From Pseudoroseomonas ludipueritiae (lineage in GTDB: Bacteria; Pseudomonadota; Alphaproteobacteria; Acetobacterales; Acetobacteraceae): a stretch of DNA of 32,872 nucleotides. Location of the stretch: the NCBI RefSeq assembly GCF_014490445.1, contig NZ_JACTUZ010000037.1:1-32872 (forward strand), read 5' to 3'. The notes beneath the pieces were generated by a model. The model was not told the origin of the DNA and ran no database searches. It saw only the letters and a list, made by a program, of their open reading frames with translations. Position numbers and translations under genes: made by a program. Shown here piece by piece: positions 22,761-30,028 of this stretch; within the stretch, counting starts at the first letter, position 1, and each line of letters opens with the position of its first letter.

Positions 22761-23795
22761 ATGACCAACACGCTTTTGCCCACCACCGTCGTCGGCAGCT
22801 ATCCGCAGCCGGACTGGCTGGTGGACCGCAATGTGCTGGCACAGAACCTCGTGCCGCGCGTGCGCATGAAGCAGATGTGGCGCGTGGCCGAGGATGCGCT
22901 GGAACAGGCGCAGGATGACGCCACGCTGATCGCCATCCGCGACATGGAGCGCGCCGGGGTCGATATCATCACCGATGGCGAGATCCGGCGGGAAAGCTAT
23001 TCCAACCGCTTCGCCCTGGCGCTGGATGGCGTGGACGTGGACAACCCCGCCCGCACCATGGGCCGCGCCGGCAAGGAAACGCTGGTGCCGCGCGTGGTGG
23101 GCAGGATTCGCCGCAACCGCCCGGTGGAGGTGCGGGATGTGGAATTTCTCGTCGCCAATACCGAGCGGCGCACCAAGATCACCCTGCCCGGCCCCTTCAC
23201 GCTCTCGCAGCAGGCCTCGGACGAATACTACCGGGACGAGGAAGCCATGGCGATGGACTATGCCGCCGCCGTGAATGAGGAAGCGAAGGACCTTCTGGCC
23301 GCCGGCGTGGATGTCATCCAGTTCGACGAACCCTGGATGCAGGCGCGGCCGGAAGGTGCGGCGCGCTTCGGCGTGAAGGCGCTGAACCGCGCGCTGGAGG
23401 GGCTTTCGGGCGAGACGGTGGTGCATGTCTGCTTCGGCTATGCGGCTGTCGTGAAGGAGAAGCCCTCCGGCTATTCCTTCCTGCCGCAGCTCGCCGATTG
23501 CACCGCCGGCACCATTTCCATCGAGGCGGCGCAGCCGAAGCTCGACCTCGCCGTGCTGGAAGGGCTGCCGGGCAAGAAGATCATGCTGGGCGTGCTCGAC
23601 CTCGGCAGCGCGGAGGTGGAGACAGCGGAGATGGTGGCGGAGCGCATCCGCGCAGGTCTCCGGCGCCTGCCGGCGGAACGGCTGGTGGTGGCGCCCGATT
23701 GCGGCATGAAATACCTCCCCCGCCCGCGCGCCTTCGGCAAGCTGCGCGCCATGGTGGAAGGCGCCGCGATCGTGCGGCGGGAGTTGCAGGGCTGA
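22761..23795 (+). CDS. MetE-core-like zinc-dependent methyl/alkyltransferase
   Basis: A 344-residue protein matching only the C-terminal catalytic barrel of cobalamin-independent methionine synthase (MetE, about 750 residues). It opens with the conserved TTVVGSYPQPDWL, then TDGEIRRESY, LPGPFTLS and VIQFDEPWM. All four zinc ligands can be placed: His222 and Cys224 in VVHVCFGY, Glu255 in TISIEAAQ, and Cys314 in APDCGMKYL. Stand-alone cores of this kind include archaeal-type methionine synthases and epoxyalkane:coenzyme M transferases, where a zinc-activated thiol attacks an alkyl donor. Being last in an aromatic-catabolic run, a role in demethylation or thiol conjugation of a pathway intermediate is more likely than methionine synthesis, but unproven. 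Confidence 0.88.
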   Translation: MTNTLLPTTVVGSYPQPDWLVDRNVLAQNLVPRVRMKQMWRVAEDALEQAQDDATLIAIRDMERAGVDIITDGEIRRESYSNRFALALDGVDVDNPARTMGRAGKETLVPRVVGRIRRNRPVEVRDVEFLVANTERRTKITLPGPFTLSQQASDEYYRDEEAMAMDYAAAVNEEAKDLLAAGVDVIQFDEPWMQARPEGAARFGVKALNRALEGLSGETVVHVCFGYAAVVKEKPSGYSFLPQLADCTAGTISIEAAQPKLDLAVLEGLPGKKIMLGVLDLGSAEVETAEMVAERIRAGLRRLPAERLVVAPDCGMKYLPRPRAFGKLRAMVEGAAIVRRELQG

Positions 23796-23812
23796 AGCAC
23801 AGGGCGGCGCGT

Positions 23813-23826
23813 TGACCGATCGGTCA
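23813..23826. promoter_or_regulatory. Palindromic operator, TetR-type, upstream of SMP-30 gene
   Basis: TGACCGATCGGTCA is a perfect 14-bp palindrome 43 bases before the SMP-30 ATG. The surrounding 15-mer GTTGACCGATCGGTC recurs in inverse orientation at 25788-25802, at nearly the same distance from the Bug receptor gene start. ACCGAYCGGT-type palindromes are common TetR-family operators. Confidence 0.7.
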
Positions 23827-23868
23827 GCAGCGTGCATCCTGCCCGGCCGTAAGGCTGGAGCATGAGGC

Positions 23869-24750
23869 ATGGCAATTTCCATCACGCGCCTGGGCGAGAC
23901 CAAGGACCGCCTGGGCGAAGGCCCTGTCTGGGACACGGAAAGCCAGCGGCTGCTCTGGGTGGATTCGCTTGCCGGCGTGCTGCACCGGCTCAACCCCGCG
24001 ACCGGCGTGCGGGAGGAGTTCGTGGTGCCGGCGCCGGTCGGCTCGCTGGCGCTGTGCCGCTCGGGCGGCGCCATCCTGTCGCTGCGGGATGGCTTCCACC
24101 GCTATGACTTCAACAGCGGGGAAGCGCGCCCGCTGGCCCCGCTGGGGATCGATCATCCCGATGTCCGGCTGAACGATGGCAAGGTGGACCGCCAGGGCCG
24201 CTTCCTGGCCGGCACCATGCACATCAACCGCCAGCCGGAGGAGAAGGTGCTGGGCGGGCTTTACCGGCTGGATGCCGATGGCACCGCCAGCTTGCTGCTG
24301 GAGGATATCGCCACCACCAACGGCCCCTGCTTCAGCCCCGATGGCCGCATCCTCTATGTCGCCGACAGCTCGCGCCAGGTGATCTGGGCCTGCGACTATG
24401 ACACGGAGAGCGGCACGCCCTCCCGCCGGCGCCTCTTCGCCGACCTCAAGCCGCTGAACACCGCGCCGGATGGCGCCACGGTGGATGCCGAGGGGTATCT
24501 CTGGTCGGCGCTGGTCCGCACGGGGCAGATCGGCCGCTTCGCCCCCGATGGCCGGCTGGTGCGGCGCATCGACATGCCGGTGACCTATCCAACCAGCCTC
24601 AGCTTCGGCGGGCCGGCGATGGATGTGCTTTATGTCACCTCCATCTCCGCCACCGCGCGCTATGTCGCGCCGGAGCCCGAGGCCGGCGGGCTCTTCGCCA
24701 TCGAGGGACTGGGCGTCACCGGCCTGCCCGAGCCCCGCTTCGCCGGCTGA
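23869..24750 (+). CDS. SMP-30/gluconolactonase/LRE-family protein
   Basis: A 293-residue six-bladed beta-propeller lactonase. Metal ligands of the family are present: Glu17 in RLGEGPVWD, Asn151 in TTNGPCFS and Asp201 in APDGATVD. DVRLNDGKVDRQGRFLAGTM and ILYVADSSRQVIWA are strong hallmarks. Such enzymes hydrolyse sugar or other lactones with Ca or Zn. It follows the operon ending at 23795 after 73 bases that contain the perfect palindrome 23813-23826, so it has its own control. It converges with a Bug receptor gene, 12 bases stop to stop, whose promoter side carries the same palindrome. The two are likely one regulon: uptake of a sugar acid or lactone and its hydrolysis. Confidence 0.93.
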   Translation: MAISITRLGETKDRLGEGPVWDTESQRLLWVDSLAGVLHRLNPATGVREEFVVPAPVGSLALCRSGGAILSLRDGFHRYDFNSGEARPLAPLGIDHPDVRLNDGKVDRQGRFLAGTMHINRQPEEKVLGGLYRLDADGTASLLLEDIATTNGPCFSPDGRILYVADSSRQVIWACDYDTESGTPSRRRLFADLKPLNTAPDGATVDAEGYLWSALVRTGQIGRFAPDGRLVRRIDMPVTYPTSLSFGGPAMDVLYVTSISATARYVAPEPEAGGLFAIEGLGVTGLPEPRFAG

Positions 24751-24762
24751 GGCCCCGGGCGC

Positions 24763-25737
24763 CTATTCGATCCGCAGGCCGACGCGGCGGATGATGGCGC
24801 CCCAGGCCTCGGTTTCTTCGGCCATCAGGGCGGCGAAGCGCTCCGGCGTGTTGGTTTCCACCGTCGCGCCCTCGAAGGTCAGGTTCTTCCAGAGTTCGGC
24901 ATCCTGCATCGTCTCGATGGCCGCCTTGTGCAGCCGCGCCTGTTCCGGCGCCGGCAGGCCCTTGGGCGCCAGCAGCCCGTACCAGTGCTGGTGCCCCGTG
25001 TCCTTCACGCCGGCCTCGGCGAAGGTGGGCGTCTCCGGCAACGCGCCCACGCGCTTGTCGCCGGTGACGGCGATGACCTTGACGCGCCCGTCCCGGATAA
25101 TGGGCAGGTAGGCCGGGATGCCGTCGATGGCCAGCGGCAGGTCGCCGCTCATCAGCCCCTGCTGCATGGAGGCGACGGAGCTATAGGGTACGTCCTGCAA
25201 GTCGATCCCGGCGGCGATCTTCAGCGCCTCTCCGGTCAGGTGCGTGGAATTGCCGCGGCCGGTGATGCCGAAGTGCAGCGGCTCCGCCGATGCCTTGGCG
25301 CGGGCGATCACCTCCCGCATGTCCTTCGCCTCGAAGGAGGGGCTGGCATAGAGCGCCAGCCGGGTGCGGACCAGCATGGTGATGGGCTGGAAGTCCGAGG
25401 TCTTGTAGGGCAGCTTGCCATAGAGATGCGGATTGGCCGCGAAGGTGGTGGAGCTGCCCATCAGCAGCACCGAGCCATCGGCCGGCGAGCCCGCCGCATG
25501 GTCCGTGCCGATGATGGTGGAGGCACCGCCACGGTTCTCCACCACCACCGGATTGCCGAGCCGCTGCTGCATGCCGCTGGCCAGGTTGCGGGCGAACATG
25601 TCCGGCCCGCTGCCGGGGCCATAGGGCACGATGAGGCGGATGGGCCGGAGGCTTTGCGCGGCGCCGGGCCGGGCAGCCGCCAGGGCGAGCCCGCCTGCGA
25701 GGGAATACAGGGCACGGCGGCCCAGGATGATGGACAT
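24763..25737 (-). CDS. Bug-family periplasmic solute receptor (TTT type)
   Basis: A 324-residue receptor with signal peptide (GRRALYSLAGGLALAAARPGAAQS), then IRLIVPYGPGSGPDMFARNL, GNPVVVENRGGASTIIG and STTFAANPHLYGKLPYK. Start ATG 25737 has GGAGGAAAC just upstream; the frame runs 12 codons further to 25773 without a better site. It closely resembles the Bug receptor at 28237 (shared FAANPHL, PITxLxRxR, FGxTGxGNxTHL, LPxxPTFAE, WYGLxAPxGLPAP), so the two are recent paralogs or bind related ligands. The palindrome at 25788-25799 lies about 50 bases upstream. It is convergent with the SMP-30 gene. Confidence 0.93.
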   Translation of the reverse strand: MSIILGRRALYSLAGGLALAAARPGAAQSLRPIRLIVPYGPGSGPDMFARNLASGMQQRLGNPVVVENRGGASTIIGTDHAAGSPADGSVLLMGSSTTFAANPHLYGKLPYKTSDFQPITMLVRTRLALYASPSFEAKDMREVIARAKASAEPLHFGITGRGNSTHLTGEALKIAAGIDLQDVPYSSVASMQQGLMSGDLPLAIDGIPAYLPIIRDGRVKVIAVTGDKRVGALPETPTFAEAGVKDTGHQHWYGLLAPKGLPAPEQARLHKAAIETMQDAELWKNLTFEGATVETNTPERFAALMAEETEAWGAIIRRVGLRIE

Positions 25738-25787
25738 GGCTTGTTTCCTCCACGCGCGGTGACGCGGAGGCAACCTATGGACAGACC

Positions 25788-25799
25788 GACCGATCGGTC
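25788..25799. promoter_or_regulatory. Palindromic operator, TetR-type, upstream of Bug receptor gene
   Basis: GACCGATCGGTC is a perfect 12-bp palindrome, preceded by an extra GACC half-unit (25784-25787). Read on the minus strand it gives GTTGACCGATCGGTC, identical over 15 bases to the site before the SMP-30 gene. It touches the stop codon of the LysR gene and lies about 50 bases before the minus-strand Bug receptor start. Confidence 0.7.
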
Positions 25800-26712
25800 A
25801 ACCTGGCCCGGCCATCACCCGCGGCAGGGCCTCGGCCAGGAAGTCCAGGAAGGCGCGGGTCTTGGCGGGCAGCAGCCGCGCCTGGTGGAAGACAGCGTAG
25901 ATGCCCGCGCCGAAGCTGGTATTCGTCGCCTGCCATTGCGGCAGCACCCGCGCCAGCCGTCCCGCCCGCATGTCTCCCTGCACGGTGTAGTCGTCCAGCA
26001 GCGCGATGCCATGGCCGGCCACGGCCAGTTGCCGCAGCACCTCGCCATTATTGGTGGTGAAGCGGGAGGGCATGGGCAGTTCCTCCACCGCGCCATCCTT
26101 CAGGAAGCGCCAGACCACATCCTCCGGCCCGGTCCAGTAGGTCATGCAACGATGCGCCAACAGGTCGCGCGGCGCGGCGATGGCCGGCCGGCCGGCGAGG
26201 TAATCCGGGCTCGCCACCAGGATGCGCTCGCTGCGCAGCAGCAGGCGCTGCTTGAACTGGGAATCCGGCGGCGCGCCGATCCGCAGGTCGATGTCGAATT
26301 CCTGTTCCGAAAGCTGCGCCGGGCGCTCCGAAAGGCGCAGCTCAACCTTGAGTTCCGGGTAGCGGGCCTGGAACTCCGGGATCAGCGGCGTCAGCACGCG
26401 CATGCCGAACATCATGCGGGAATGGATGCGGAGCGAGCCGCGCGGCGTGCTCTGCAAGGCGCTGGCCGCGCCCTCCGCTTCCTTGATGTCCTGCAGGATC
26501 TGCTCCAGCCGGGCATAGTATTCCTGCCCCGCCTCGGTCAGCGCCAGGCTGCGGCTGGTGCGGTTGAGCAATTGCACGCCCAGCCTGGCTTCCAGCAGCG
26601 CCACATGCCGGGCCACCGAGGCGGGGGAAAGGCCGGCGCGCCGCCCGGCGGCGGAGAAGCTGCCTTCCCGCACCGCGCCCACGAAGAGTTCCATGGCCTG
26701 AAGGCTGCTCAT
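25798..26712 (-). CDS. LysR-family transcriptional regulator
   Basis: A 304-residue LTTR. The N-terminal winged helix (about 5-65) contains MELFVGAVREGSFSAAGRRA, SPASVARHVALLEARLGVQL and LNRTSRSLALTEAG, all classic. The effector-binding region (about 90-295) has the two-lobed substrate-binding fold with PELKVELRLSERPAQL and LVASPDYLAGRPAIAAPRDL. It belongs by look to the CrgA/DsdC-like branch. ATG 26712 follows an AGGTGAGGG site; a GTG at 26724 would add four residues. It is divergent from the luciferase-like monooxygenase gene across 111 bases with a candidate dyad at 26736-26751, so it probably controls that gene and itself. Confidence 0.93.
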   Translation of the reverse strand: MSSLQAMELFVGAVREGSFSAAGRRAGLSPASVARHVALLEARLGVQLLNRTSRSLALTEAGQEYYARLEQILQDIKEAEGAASALQSTPRGSLRIHSRMMFGMRVLTPLIPEFQARYPELKVELRLSERPAQLSEQEFDIDLRIGAPPDSQFKQRLLLRSERILVASPDYLAGRPAIAAPRDLLAHRCMTYWTGPEDVVWRFLKDGAVEELPMPSRFTTNNGEVLRQLAVAGHGIALLDDYTVQGDMRAGRLARVLPQWQATNTSFGAGIYAVFHQARLLPAKTRAFLDFLAEALPRVMAGPG

Positions 26713-26735
26713 GACCGCCCTCACCTTTTGAAAAA

Positions 26736-26751
26736 ATCAGCAGATACTGAT
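26736..26751. promoter_or_regulatory. Candidate LysR-type binding dyad
   Basis: ATCAG-CAGATA-CTGAT is a perfect 5-bp inverted repeat with a 6-base centre. It sits in the AT-rich middle of the LysR / LLM-monooxygenase divergent interval, 24 bases before the LysR start. It includes a T-N11-A arrangement as expected of LTTR recognition sites. Location and form agree, but the dyad is short. Confidence 0.45.
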
Positions 26752-26823
26752 GATCCATAGCGTATTGTTGCATCGGATCACCAGGGCTTAGCCTCCCTTT
26801 GACTGAGGGAAGGAAGCAGGCCC

Positions 26824-27894
26824 ATGGAATTCGGCGTTTTCATTCTGATGCAGCAGCGCGGCTATCATCAGACCTCCGACCAGGTTCTCCGCAACGCCGT
26901 CGAGCAGACAGTTGCCGCGGACCAGGCCGGCTTCGATGCCGCCTGGTATGCGGAACACCATTTCTCCAACTACGGCCTCTGCGCCTCGCCGCTGATGATG
27001 GTGGCGCATATGGCGGCGCTGACGAAGCGCATCCGCCTGGGCAGCGCCGTCTGCGTGCTGCCGATGTACCACCCGGCCCGCCTGCTGGCCGAGGCCGGCT
27101 TCGCCGATACCGTTTCCAACGGCCGGCTGGAGCTTGGCGTGGGCTCCGGCTACCAGAAGTTCGAGTTCGACCGCTTCGGCGTGAAGATCGAGGACGCGCC
27201 GGCGATCTTCAATGAGTTCCTCGACATCATCCAGCTCGGCATCAAGGAAAAGAGCTTCCACTACGATGGCAAGCATCTCCAGCTGCCGGAGACCTCCATC
27301 AGCCTGCGCACCAAGCAGAAGCCGATGCCGCCGATCTGGCTGGCCACCGGCCACCCGGAGACCCAGGCGCGCGCCATCCGCGAGGGCCACAACCTCTTCG
27401 TCACCGCGCTGCTGAACGGCACGGAGAAGCTGCACCAGATCCGGCAGACGCTGACCGGCATCGCCGCGAAGCAGGGCAAGGATATCGACGACACCAAGGT
27501 CGGCCTGCTGCGCTGCGCCTTCGCCAGCGACAATGAATCGGAGCTGCGCAGCTATGTCGAGAATGCCCGCTACCAGCGCCGCATCTCGGAAGCCCTGAAG
27601 TATCGCCGCGCCCAGTCCGACGACGGCTTCCTGGTCACCGAGGAGCCGGGCCAGAACGAGCCCTCGCTGGACGAGATCCGCGCCAACCTGCCGGTCGGCA
27701 GCGTCGATTACGTGGTCGAGCGGCTGGTGGAGGAGATCCGCATCCTGAAGCCGAAGCATATCGCGCTGCAGACCCAGCTTGGCGACTTCGACCAAAAGAC
27801 CATGCTGAAGCAGATCGAGCTCTGGGGCAGCCGCATCATCCCCGCCGTCCGCAAGGAGCTGGGCGAGGACTTCTTCGCCAAGGCCGCCGCCTGA
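26824..27894 (+). CDS. LLM-class flavin-dependent oxidoreductase (luciferase-like monooxygenase)
   Basis: A 356-residue bacterial-luciferase-fold TIM barrel using reduced FMN and oxygen (or F420 in actinobacteria) to oxygenate small organic substrates. It opens with MEFGVFILMQQRGYHQ, then AGFDAAWYAEHHFSNYG with the family's conserved EHH, KRIRLGSAVCVLPMYHPARLLAEA, and VSNGRLELGVGSGYQKFEFDRFG, a phosphate-binding loop region. It is divergent from LysR and coupled to a 97-residue protein (TGATG). A separate flavin reductase is not seen nearby, so reduced flavin would come from elsewhere. Substrate unknown; relatives attack amines, sulfonates, ketones and heterocycles. Confidence 0.93.
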   Translation: MEFGVFILMQQRGYHQTSDQVLRNAVEQTVAADQAGFDAAWYAEHHFSNYGLCASPLMMVAHMAALTKRIRLGSAVCVLPMYHPARLLAEAGFADTVSNGRLELGVGSGYQKFEFDRFGVKIEDAPAIFNEFLDIIQLGIKEKSFHYDGKHLQLPETSISLRTKQKPMPPIWLATGHPETQARAIREGHNLFVTALLNGTEKLHQIRQTLTGIAAKQGKDIDDTKVGLLRCAFASDNESELRSYVENARYQRRISEALKYRRAQSDDGFLVTEEPGQNEPSLDEIRANLPVGSVDYVVERLVEEIRILKPKHIALQTQLGDFDQKTMLKQIELWGSRIIPAVRKELGEDFFAKAAA

Positions 27895-28187
27895 TGCTGG
27901 TGCGGGTCGCGGCGGACGGCGCGGTGACGCTGGAGGAAGCCGACAACTTCCGGCGCTTCTCGGTCGGCGCCGCGCCCGGCGCACCGCTGGCCCGCGCCCT
28001 GGACGGCATCGCGCGGCTGGAGGGCGAGGCCCATGCCTGGGTCTCCCCCGCCGGGCTGCGCCGCCTGGCGCCCCAGGCGGGGCAGCCGGAATGGGAAGAG
28101 GGCTTCGGCAAGATGCTGGCCTATGCGGCGAGCAAGGGCTGGACCGACGCCGAAGGGGCTGTGCGGGCGCATATCGAGACCATCTGA
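27894..28187 (+). CDS. Hypothetical protein coupled to LLM monooxygenase
   Basis: A 97-residue protein I do not recognise. Its ATG shares a base with the stop of the monooxygenase gene (TGATG), so it is translationally coupled and real. It looks soluble, with an N-terminal beta-rich part (MLVRVAADGAVTLEEADNFRRFSV) and a helical C-terminal half (WEEGFGKMLAYAASKGWTDA, then EGAVRAHIETI). The periodic Ala/Gly and conserved-looking Trp residues fit a small accessory subunit. No Cys, signal peptide or metal motif is present. Being tied to the oxygenase gene suggests a partner or stability factor for it. Confidence 0.75.
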   Translation: MLVRVAADGAVTLEEADNFRRFSVGAAPGAPLARALDGIARLEGEAHAWVSPAGLRRLAPQAGQPEWEEGFGKMLAYAASKGWTDAEGAVRAHIETI

Positions 28188-28236
28188 CGACCACCCCCGG
28201 GAAGAGGGGTGGCGCAGCGGAGGGAGAGTGACAGGA

Positions 28237-29232
28237 ATGACGCTTTCGAAAGGCGCCGCGCCCGCACTGGGCCGGCGCGCGCTGGCTGTTGCGCTGGCAG
28301 GGCTGGCTGCCGCCGGCCAGGCCAGGGCGGAGGAGAATTTCCCTTCCCGCCCCATCCGCCTCATCATGCCCTATGGGCCGGGCAGCGAGCCCGATACGCT
28401 GGGCCGCATGCTGGCCCAGGGCATGGGCCCGGCGCTGGGGCAGCCCGTGGTGGTGGAGAACAAGGGTGGCGGCTCCAGCATGATCGGCGCCGAGGCCGCG
28501 GCGAATTCACGGCCCGACGGCTATACCCTGCTCTTCGGCGGCTCCACGGTCTTCGCCGCCAATCCGCATCTCTTCCAGAAAGTGCCGTACAAGCCGGAGC
28601 AGTTCCAGCCCATCACACTGCTGATGCGCGGGCGCATCCTGCTCTATACCAATCCGTCGCTGGGCTATGCCAGCGTGAAGGACTTGGTGGCCAAGGCCAA
28701 GGCGGCGGAGCAGCCGCTGCGCTTCGGCAGCACCGGCAAGGGCAACGGCACGCATCTCTCGGCCGAGCAGTTCAAGGTGCAGGCGAGGATCGATCTGACC
28801 GACATCGCCTATCGCAGCACCACCGACATGCAGCAGGGCATGCTGCGGGGCGAGATCGACCTCGCCTTCGACAGCGTCGGCCCCTACATCGCCCTGGTTC
28901 GCGAGGGCAAGATCCGGCCGCTGGGCACCGCCGGGCGGCAGCGCATCGGCATCCTGCCGGATGTGCCGACCTTTGCCGAGGAGGGCCTGCCGGATCTCGG
29001 CATGCCCTATTGGTACGGGCTCTACGCGCCCGCTGGCCTGCCGGCGCCGGTGCTGGCGCGGCTGCACGCGGCGGCGGTGAAGGCCATGGCGGACCCCACC
29101 CTGCTGGCCCGCGCCGAGCAGCAGGGCGCCACCATCGAGACGCAGGACCTCCGCAGCTTCGAGGCCATGAACCGCGCCGAATATGCTGCCTGGGGCAAGC
29201 TGATCGGCGCGCTGAACGTACGGCTGGATTGA
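28237..29232 (+). CDS. Bug-family periplasmic solute receptor (TTT type)
   Basis: A 331-residue receptor with signal peptide (LGRRALAVALAGLAAAGQARA), then IRLIMPYGPGSEPDTLGRML, GQPVVVENKGGGSSMIG, STVFAANPHLFQKVPYKPE and the C-terminal WYGLYAPAGLPAPVLARL. ATG 28237 has a GGAGGGAGA stretch and AGGA ahead. It lies 49 bases after the 97-residue protein and is the third gene of the LLM operon, so its ligand is probably the monooxygenase substrate or a precursor. It resembles the Bug receptor at 24763 more than the two at 10086 and 14895. A strong hairpin follows its stop. Confidence 0.93.
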   Translation: MTLSKGAAPALGRRALAVALAGLAAAGQARAEENFPSRPIRLIMPYGPGSEPDTLGRMLAQGMGPALGQPVVVENKGGGSSMIGAEAAANSRPDGYTLLFGGSTVFAANPHLFQKVPYKPEQFQPITLLMRGRILLYTNPSLGYASVKDLVAKAKAAEQPLRFGSTGKGNGTHLSAEQFKVQARIDLTDIAYRSTTDMQQGMLRGEIDLAFDSVGPYIALVREGKIRPLGTAGRQRIGILPDVPTFAEEGLPDLGMPYWYGLYAPAGLPAPVLARLHAAAVKAMADPTLLARAEQQGATIETQDLRSFEAMNRAEYAAWGKLIGALNVRLD

Positions 29233-29239
29233 CGGCGCG

Positions 29240-29264
29240 GCCGCGGGGCTTTGTGCCCCGCGGC
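29240..29264. terminator. Strong bidirectional hairpin between convergent genes
   Basis: GCCGCGGGGC / GCCCCGCGGC is a perfect 10-bp stem with a TTTGT loop. It lies in the 37-base gap between the stop of the plus-strand Bug gene (29232) and the stop of the minus-strand CMD gene (29270). The position suggests shared termination; a U-run is lacking on both sides. Confidence 0.7.
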
Positions 29265-29269
29265 GCCCT

Positions 29270-30028
29270 TCACCGCCGCGCCGCCATGGCATCCATCAGG
29301 GCGGGCATGCCCACCGAGCAGGCATGCACGCCCAGATGCGCCGTCATCTGCAACACCTGCAGGATTTCCTCGCGGCTGGCGCCGATGCGCAGCGCACGGC
29401 GGATCTGCAGGCGTGTGGCCTCGGCATCCAGTTCCGTGAAGCAGGCGGCGAGGGCCAGGGAGATCAGGATGCGCGATTTCTCGTCCAGCCCCTCCCCTAC
29501 CGCGCGGCAGGTCAGCAGCTCCAGCATCCGCGCGAAATAGGCGGGGTCGAGCCGCAGCATCTGGTCGCAGAAGCGCGGCCAGTCGCCGAAGCGCGCCTCG
29601 TACTGCGCCTTCAAGGCCTGCTGCGCCTCATCCAGCCTTTCGGGAATCTCCTGTCCCTCGGCCACCAGTTCCTCGGCGAGGATCTCGACGCCGCGCGCGA
29701 CGCCATCCAGCCCCTGCGCCGTGGCCAGTTGCAGCACCTCCATGACCTGCGCCGGCGTGGCGCCGCGCTCCAGCGCGATGCCCATGTGCAGCCGCAGCCC
29801 GCTTTCAAAGAGATGCGTGGCCGAGCCATCCAGCGCCACATAGATCAGCTCGCACATCACCGGCGAGAGCGGCCCATGCGCCGCGGGATGGCCGGCGTAG
29901 CTGGCATAGGTGTTCAGGAAGTCCGGGCTCAGGCGCAGCAGCCCTTCCGTCCAGGGCTTCCAGTAGCCACGGGCGCGGATATAGGCGGCCTTCATGGCCT
30001 CCTGTTCCGGTGTCAGCGCGTCGCTCAT
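29270..30028 (-). CDS. Two-domain carboxymuconolactone decarboxylase-like (AhpD-fold) protein
   Basis: A 252-residue helical protein with two tandem CMD/AhpD-like repeats. Repeat one (about 30-115) contains LSPVMCELIYVALDGSATHL, HMGIALERGATPAQVMEVLQ; repeat two (about 145-250) contains DEKSRILISLALAACFTELD and QIRRALRIGASREEILQVLQ. The CxxC of AhpD peroxidase partners is missing, so a lactone-decarboxylase or non-redox role is more likely. ATG 30028 overlaps the stop of the double-SDR gene (4 bases), so it is the last gene of the minus-strand operon. Such genes often accompany acyl or aromatic-acid degradation. Exact reaction unknown. Confidence 0.85.
   Translation of the reverse strand: MSDALTPEQEAMKAAYIRARGYWKPWTEGLLRLSPDFLNTYASYAGHPAAHGPLSPVMCELIYVALDGSATHLFESGLRLHMGIALERGATPAQVMEVLQLATAQGLDGVARGVEILAEELVAEGQEIPERLDEAQQALKAQYEARFGDWPRFCDQMLRLDPAYFARMLELLTCRAVGEGLDEKSRILISLALAACFTELDAEATRLQIRRALRIGASREEILQVLQMTAHLGVHACSVGMPALMDAMAARR

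Noticed and set aside
22203-24074. 623-codon minus-strand frame opposite the MetE-like and NTF2-like genes
   Set aside because: No family motif; it spans several real plus-strand genes.
24928-26760. 610-codon plus-strand frame opposite the Bug and LysR genes
   Set aside because: His/Gln/Arg-rich antisense translation with no domain; the minus strand carries intact family signatures.
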